Source of the DNA: an uncultured Bacteroides sp.
GTDB taxonomy: Bacteria > Bacteroidota > Bacteroidia > Bacteroidales > Bacteroidaceae
NCBI GenBank assembly: GCA_934716785.1
Contig: CAKUYM010000056.1
Coordinates: 1 to 17,373, forward strand
Reading direction: 5' to 3'
Length of the DNA stretch: 17,373 nucleotides
Positions 14,913 through 17,373 of the stretch are shown one piece after another. The notes beneath the pieces are model-generated. The model did not search any database. It worked only from the letters and a program-made list of their open reading frames with translations, and was not told where the DNA came from. The translations under genes and the position numbers were made by a program. The number at the start of each line of letters is the position of its first letter. Position 1 is the first letter of the stretch.

Positions 14913-15929
14913 TTAATATATCTCTATCTTACTCTTTTCATCTTTTATATTCGGGGAATCAAGATACCGCCAACGAATCTGGGAGGAAAGTTGGAAATAC
15001 TTTAAGATACGTTCCAGACGTTGGTTCGTGAATGTACCTGTGAACGAGTCTCCTTTCAAGCGGTCATTCTTAATTATAAATTCTACATTATATCGTTTCT
15101 CCAACATTCGTAAGCCTTCTTCCAAAGGGGTATTCCGGAATATAATCTTTCCTTCTTTCCATGCAGTTTCCGATTCACCGGAAGTGGCATAAAGCTGCAC
15201 TTTACAATTTCTTGAATCATAAACAAGTTTTTGTCCCGGATCCATTAATACTTTTTTCAACACATTATCCTGTGTAAAGATGAATCCTATCTTTCCTTCC
15301 ACCAGTGTTGCCAGCACTTTATCATCTTTCTCATAGGCTTCTATATTAAAATGTGTGCCCAGCACTTCTATCTGCGACTGATGAGAAGTGGAAACAATAA
15401 ATCTCTTTTCTGGATTCTTGGCAACTTCAAAATAGGCTTCTCCCTGCAAGGTTACGTTTCGTGTATCTCCGTTGAAATGTAAAGGATATATCAGGCGTGA
15501 TTCCGAATTAAGAAAAACTACAGTTCCATCCGATAAAGTTAATGAGGTGGTCATTCCCGGATTAGTTTTTACCTCCAACATCTGCGTTAGTTCCTGCTCT
15601 CCTTCTCCCCAATACTGCACCAATTGAACAACGAAAAGTGGAATGAACAAAACAGCAGCCGCACGTTGTGCCCATTCCCACCATCTCGTTTTCTTTTTAC
15701 CTGTCATCCTACCTTTTACCCTTGACAATGCTTTTTCCGTATCTACTTTCTTCATTACATGAATGGTATCCGTAGCCAGATAAAGTGAATGAATCTGTTT
15801 TGCTACCCGCCGATTCTCCTCCGATTCGTTCATCCAAGTTTCAACTAACAGATGTTCTTCTTCTGTCACTTGTCCCTCACAATAGCGGGGAAGTAATTCG
15901 TCTATTTTATTTTTATCACGTTCGTCCAT
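14913..15929 (-). CDS. FecR-type anti-sigma factor
   Basis: A 338-residue inner-membrane protein that holds the ECF sigma factor inactive and releases it when the STN domain of SusC signals substrate. The cytoplasmic N-terminus (residues 1-80) starts DERDKNKIDELLPRYCEGQVTEEE, split here by function as the sigma-binding helical region. A single membrane segment lies at ~89-106 (AAAVLFIPLFVVQLVQ). The periplasmic FecR domain spans ~115-215 with hallmarks TLSDGTVVFLNSESRL, GEAYFEVAKNP and VLGTHFNIEAY. Residues ~259-325 are the DUF4974 domain (ITFRNTPLE-type, here IIFRNTPLEEGLRMLEKRYN). The ATG at 15929 follows a good ribosome site AGAGG. It is divergent from the sigma gene, and susC follows on the same strand. 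Identification is firm from domain order. Confidence 0.95.
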   Translation of the reverse strand: MDERDKNKIDELLPRYCEGQVTEEEHLLVETWMNESEENRRVAKQIHSLYLATDTIHVMKKVDTEKALSRVKGRMTGKKKTRWWEWAQRAAAVLFIPLFVVQLVQYWGEGEQELTQMLEVKTNPGMTTSLTLSDGTVVFLNSESRLIYPLHFNGDTRNVTLQGEAYFEVAKNPEKRFIVSTSHQSQIEVLGTHFNIEAYEKDDKVLATLVEGKIGFIFTQDNVLKKVLMDPGQKLVYDSRNCKVQLYATSGESETAWKEGKIIFRNTPLEEGLRMLEKRYNVEFIIKNDRLKGDSFTGTFTNQRLERILKYFQLSSQIRWRYLDSPNIKDEKSKIEIY

Positions 15930-16012
15930 ATCCTCTTTTCCTTATCTTTTATTATAAGACAGGAGACTTCAGATAGATTCCTAAACTGAAATCCATTTTT
16001 TATCAGAAAATC

Positions 16013-16041
16013 TTTGTTTTCTTATAAAAAAGCTATATTTG
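16013..16041 (+). promoter_or_regulatory. Promoter of the ECF sigma gene (-33 and -7 elements)
   Basis: TTTG at 16013-16016 and TATATTTG at 16034-16041 match the Bacteroides -33 and -7 elements (TTTG and TAnnTTTG) with a 17-base spacer, slightly shorter than usual. Transcription would start near 16045-16048. This rules out a TTG start at 16014 and supports the ATG at 16065. The sigma gene therefore appears to use the housekeeping sigma rather than itself. Confidence 0.75.
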
Positions 16042-16064
16042 CAGTGAAATTACAAAATCAATAC

Positions 16065-16646
16065 ATGAAAGAAACCTACCGTTCAGAAAACTATTTCTTA
16101 TTATCAGCCGTCCGACACGGAGATCAAAAAGCTTTCGATGCGCTATTTCGAAAATATTATCCGATGCTTTGTGCATATGGTCATCGGTTTGTTGCTTTGG
16201 AAGACGCAGAAGAAATTGTAGAAGACTCTCTTTTATGGATTTGGGAAAACCGAGGAACTCTTGATATTGAATCTTCACTGAGTTCTTACCTTTTCAAAAT
16301 GGTGTACCGCAGGGCTTTGAATAAACTCGCACATATTGACGCCACCCAACGGGCTGATACCCGTTTTTATGAAGAAATGCAGGAAATGCTACAAGATACG
16401 GACTACTATCAAATGGAAGAACTTACCAAACGAATAGAGGAGGCTATCGCAGCGCTACCCGAAAGCTATCGGGAGGCTTTTGTGATGCACCGTTTTCGGG
16501 ATATGAGTTACAAAGAAATTGCCGAAATTTTAGGTGTGTCATCTAAAACTATAGATTATAGGATTCAGCAAGCATTAAAGCAATTACGTATAGAATTGAA
16601 AGATTATCTCCCATTACTGTTACCATTCTTATTGTATGATCAGTAA
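16065..16646 (+). CDS. ECF-type RNA polymerase sigma factor
   Basis: A 193-residue sigma-70 family factor of the extracytoplasmic-function type, expected to direct RNA polymerase to the PUL promoter when freed from FecR. The start is the ATG at 16065 (MKETYRSENY); upstream codons in frame lie inside the promoter. Sigma region 2 spans ~24-90 (AFDALFRKYYPMLCAYGHRF, then EDAEEIVEDSLLWIWENR). A non-conserved linker follows, and region 4 lies at ~122-172 with helix-turn-helix MSYKEIAEILGVSSKTIDYRI-type sequence (YKEIAEILGVSSKTIDYRI). The C-terminus is a hydrophobic tail, YLPLLLPFLLYDQ, as is common in Bacteroides sigma factors of this group. It is divergent from its likely anti-sigma gene, with 135 bases between their start codons. 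Confidence 0.95.
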   Translation: MKETYRSENYFLLSAVRHGDQKAFDALFRKYYPMLCAYGHRFVALEDAEEIVEDSLLWIWENRGTLDIESSLSSYLFKMVYRRALNKLAHIDATQRADTRFYEEMQEMLQDTDYYQMEELTKRIEEAIAALPESYREAFVMHRFRDMSYKEIAEILGVSSKTIDYRIQQALKQLRIELKDYLPLLLPFLLYDQ

Positions 16647-16667
16647 AGCTATTTCGCAAATAGTTTT
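16645..16667 (+). terminator. Weak AT-rich terminator after the sigma gene
   Basis: AAAGCTATTT (16645-16654) pairs with AAATAGTTTT (16658-16667) around a CGC loop, with one G-T pair. It overlaps the last bases of the stop codon and ends in a T-run. The stem is GC-poor, so termination is likely but perhaps inefficient. Confidence 0.55.
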
Positions 16668-16709
16668 AATCTCTGTTGAGACTAAAGGGGAAACGAAATG
16701 TTTTATACT

Positions 16710-16748
16710 GAAAAAGAAAGGCACCCCAACAACTATTGTTGAGATGCC
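16710..16748 (-). terminator. Rho-independent terminator after valS
   Basis: On the minus strand a 13-bp stem (16748-16736 with 16732-16720, two G-U pairs, loop TAG) is followed by TTTCTTTTTC. It is fully paired only as minus-strand RNA; read from the plus strand two C-A mismatches appear. This shows it belongs to valS, whose stop lies 35 bases upstream. Confidence 0.85.
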
Positions 16749-16782
16749 CTCGTATTGCATAATTAAGAGTAAGTGTCAGAGA

Positions 16783-17373
16783 TTATGCTTTCTTCAAAGC
16801 CGCAATGCTTTCCTTCAAAGACTTGATGATGCTTTCGGCATCCGCCTGTTTCTTACGTTCCATTTCGAGAACGGCTGCCGGAGCATTGTTTACAAACTTC
16901 TCATTGCTGAGTTTCTTCAATACGCCTTGCAAGAAACCTTCCTTATGTTTCAGTTCGGCTTCCATACGGGCGATTTCCGCTTCCACATCAATCTTATTGC
17001 CCAAAGGTACGGCAAATTCCGTAGTTCCCACCATGAAAGAGGCGGCACCTTCCGTCTTGTTTTCTACCACAGCAAGAGAAGAAAGGTTGCACATCTTAAC
17101 GATAACCGGGTTCAACTTCTCTACCGGGTTAGTGCCTACCACCTGCAATTCAAGCGGCTCCTTCATCGCGATATTCTTCTGCAGACGGATGCTGCGGACG
17201 CTACTGATAATCTCCTTGGCAACTTCAAACTCTTGCAGGAATTTCTCGTTCACCTCACCCGGTTCGAACATCCGTGTCACCATCAGGCTTGCACCCGGCT
17301 GACGCTCACGCAGTTGCTGCCACAACTCTTCCGTGATGAACGGCATGAAAGGATGCAGCATTTCGAGCAGGCG
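16783..17373 (-). CDS. valS: Valyl-tRNA synthetase, C-terminal fragment
   Basis: The last 197 residues of ValRS, the cytoplasmic enzyme charging tRNA-Val. The frame is open to the window edge and the gene starts outside. The fragment opens in the anticodon-binding domain with RLLEMLHPFMPFITEELWQQ, a class I synthetase signature. It continues through EVAKEIISSVRSIRLQKNIA and ends in the ValRS-specific C-terminal coiled coil (EAEIARMEAELKHKEGFLQG, then LSNEKFVNNAPAAVLEMERK). That arm contacts the tRNA. A canonical terminator follows. It converges on the ECF sigma gene with a 136-base gap. Confidence 0.96.
   Translation of the reverse strand, partial: RLLEMLHPFMPFITEELWQQLRERQPGASLMVTRMFEPGEVNEKFLQEFEVAKEIISSVRSIRLQKNIAMKEPLELQVVGTNPVEKLNPVIVKMCNLSSLAVVENKTEGAASFMVGTTEFAVPLGNKIDVEAEIARMEAELKHKEGFLQGVLKKLSNEKFVNNAPAAVLEMERKKQADAESIIKSLKESIAALKKA

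Noticed and set aside
14784..15005. A 73-codon open frame on the plus strand across the fecR-susC spacer
   Set aside because: It runs into the conserved 3' end of fecR on the opposite strand, and the aromatic/isoleucine-rich translation looks like reversed AT-rich DNA. No -7 box or ribosome site supports it.
16014..16064. A 17-codon N-terminal extension of the ECF sigma factor beginning at TTG 16014
   Set aside because: It overlaps the -33 and -7 elements, so it would lie upstream of the predicted transcript start.
2280..16646. PUL as a mobile island inserted between secA and valS
   Set aside because: No integrase, transposase, tRNA, or flanking direct repeat was found at either edge, and base composition does not change obviously. 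Comparison with related genomes would be needed to show insertion.

Overview
The window looks like chromosomal DNA from a gut Bacteroides (order Bacteroidales). The evidence is the SusC/SusD pair, the ECF-sigma/FecR pair, the lipoproteins with short signal peptides, and several exact copies of the Bacteroides -7 promoter element (TAnnTTTG). I cannot name the species from this sequence alone. No rRNA, tRNA, CRISPR array, transposase or integrase was seen, and no gene-free stretch exceeds about 170 bases.

Left edge (1-2279, + strand): the 3' end of secA with its zinc-binding SEC-C tail and a strong terminator; a lipoprotein resembling the Bacteroides DUF6340/TPR type; and a small, very acidic protein I do not recognise. 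Each of the last two has its own exact -7 box. A hairpin at 2229-2258 separates this block from the convergent genes that follow.

Core (2280-15929, - strand; 16065-16646, + strand): one compact polysaccharide utilization locus (PUL). In transcription order on the - strand it runs: FecR-type anti-sigma factor; SusC-like TonB-dependent transporter with an N-terminal STN signalling domain; SusD-like lipoprotein; SusE-like surface lipoprotein ending in a FISUMP domain; a DUF4874/DUF4832 protein; a GH35 beta-galactosidase with a C-terminal discoidin-like domain; and a GH89 alpha-N-acetylglucosaminidase. The ECF sigma factor is transcribed divergently from the anti-sigma gene. The STN domain, FecR and ECF sigma together predict trans-envelope signalling: glycan uptake through SusC is sensed by FecR, which releases sigma to switch on the locus.

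Functional reading (inference): GH89 removes non-reducing alpha-linked GlcNAc and GH35 removes beta-linked galactose. There are no sulfatases or lyases, which argues against heparan sulfate. GlcNAc-alpha-1,4-Gal-capped O-glycans, as in gastric or duodenal gland mucin, fit well: GH89 would uncap and GH35 would take the exposed galactose. The DUF4874/DUF4832 protein may be an undescribed glycoside hydrolase in the same pathway and is the most novel item here.

Right edge (16783-17373, - strand): the 3' end of valS with its coiled-coil tail and terminator. The PUL therefore lies between core genes near secA and valS.
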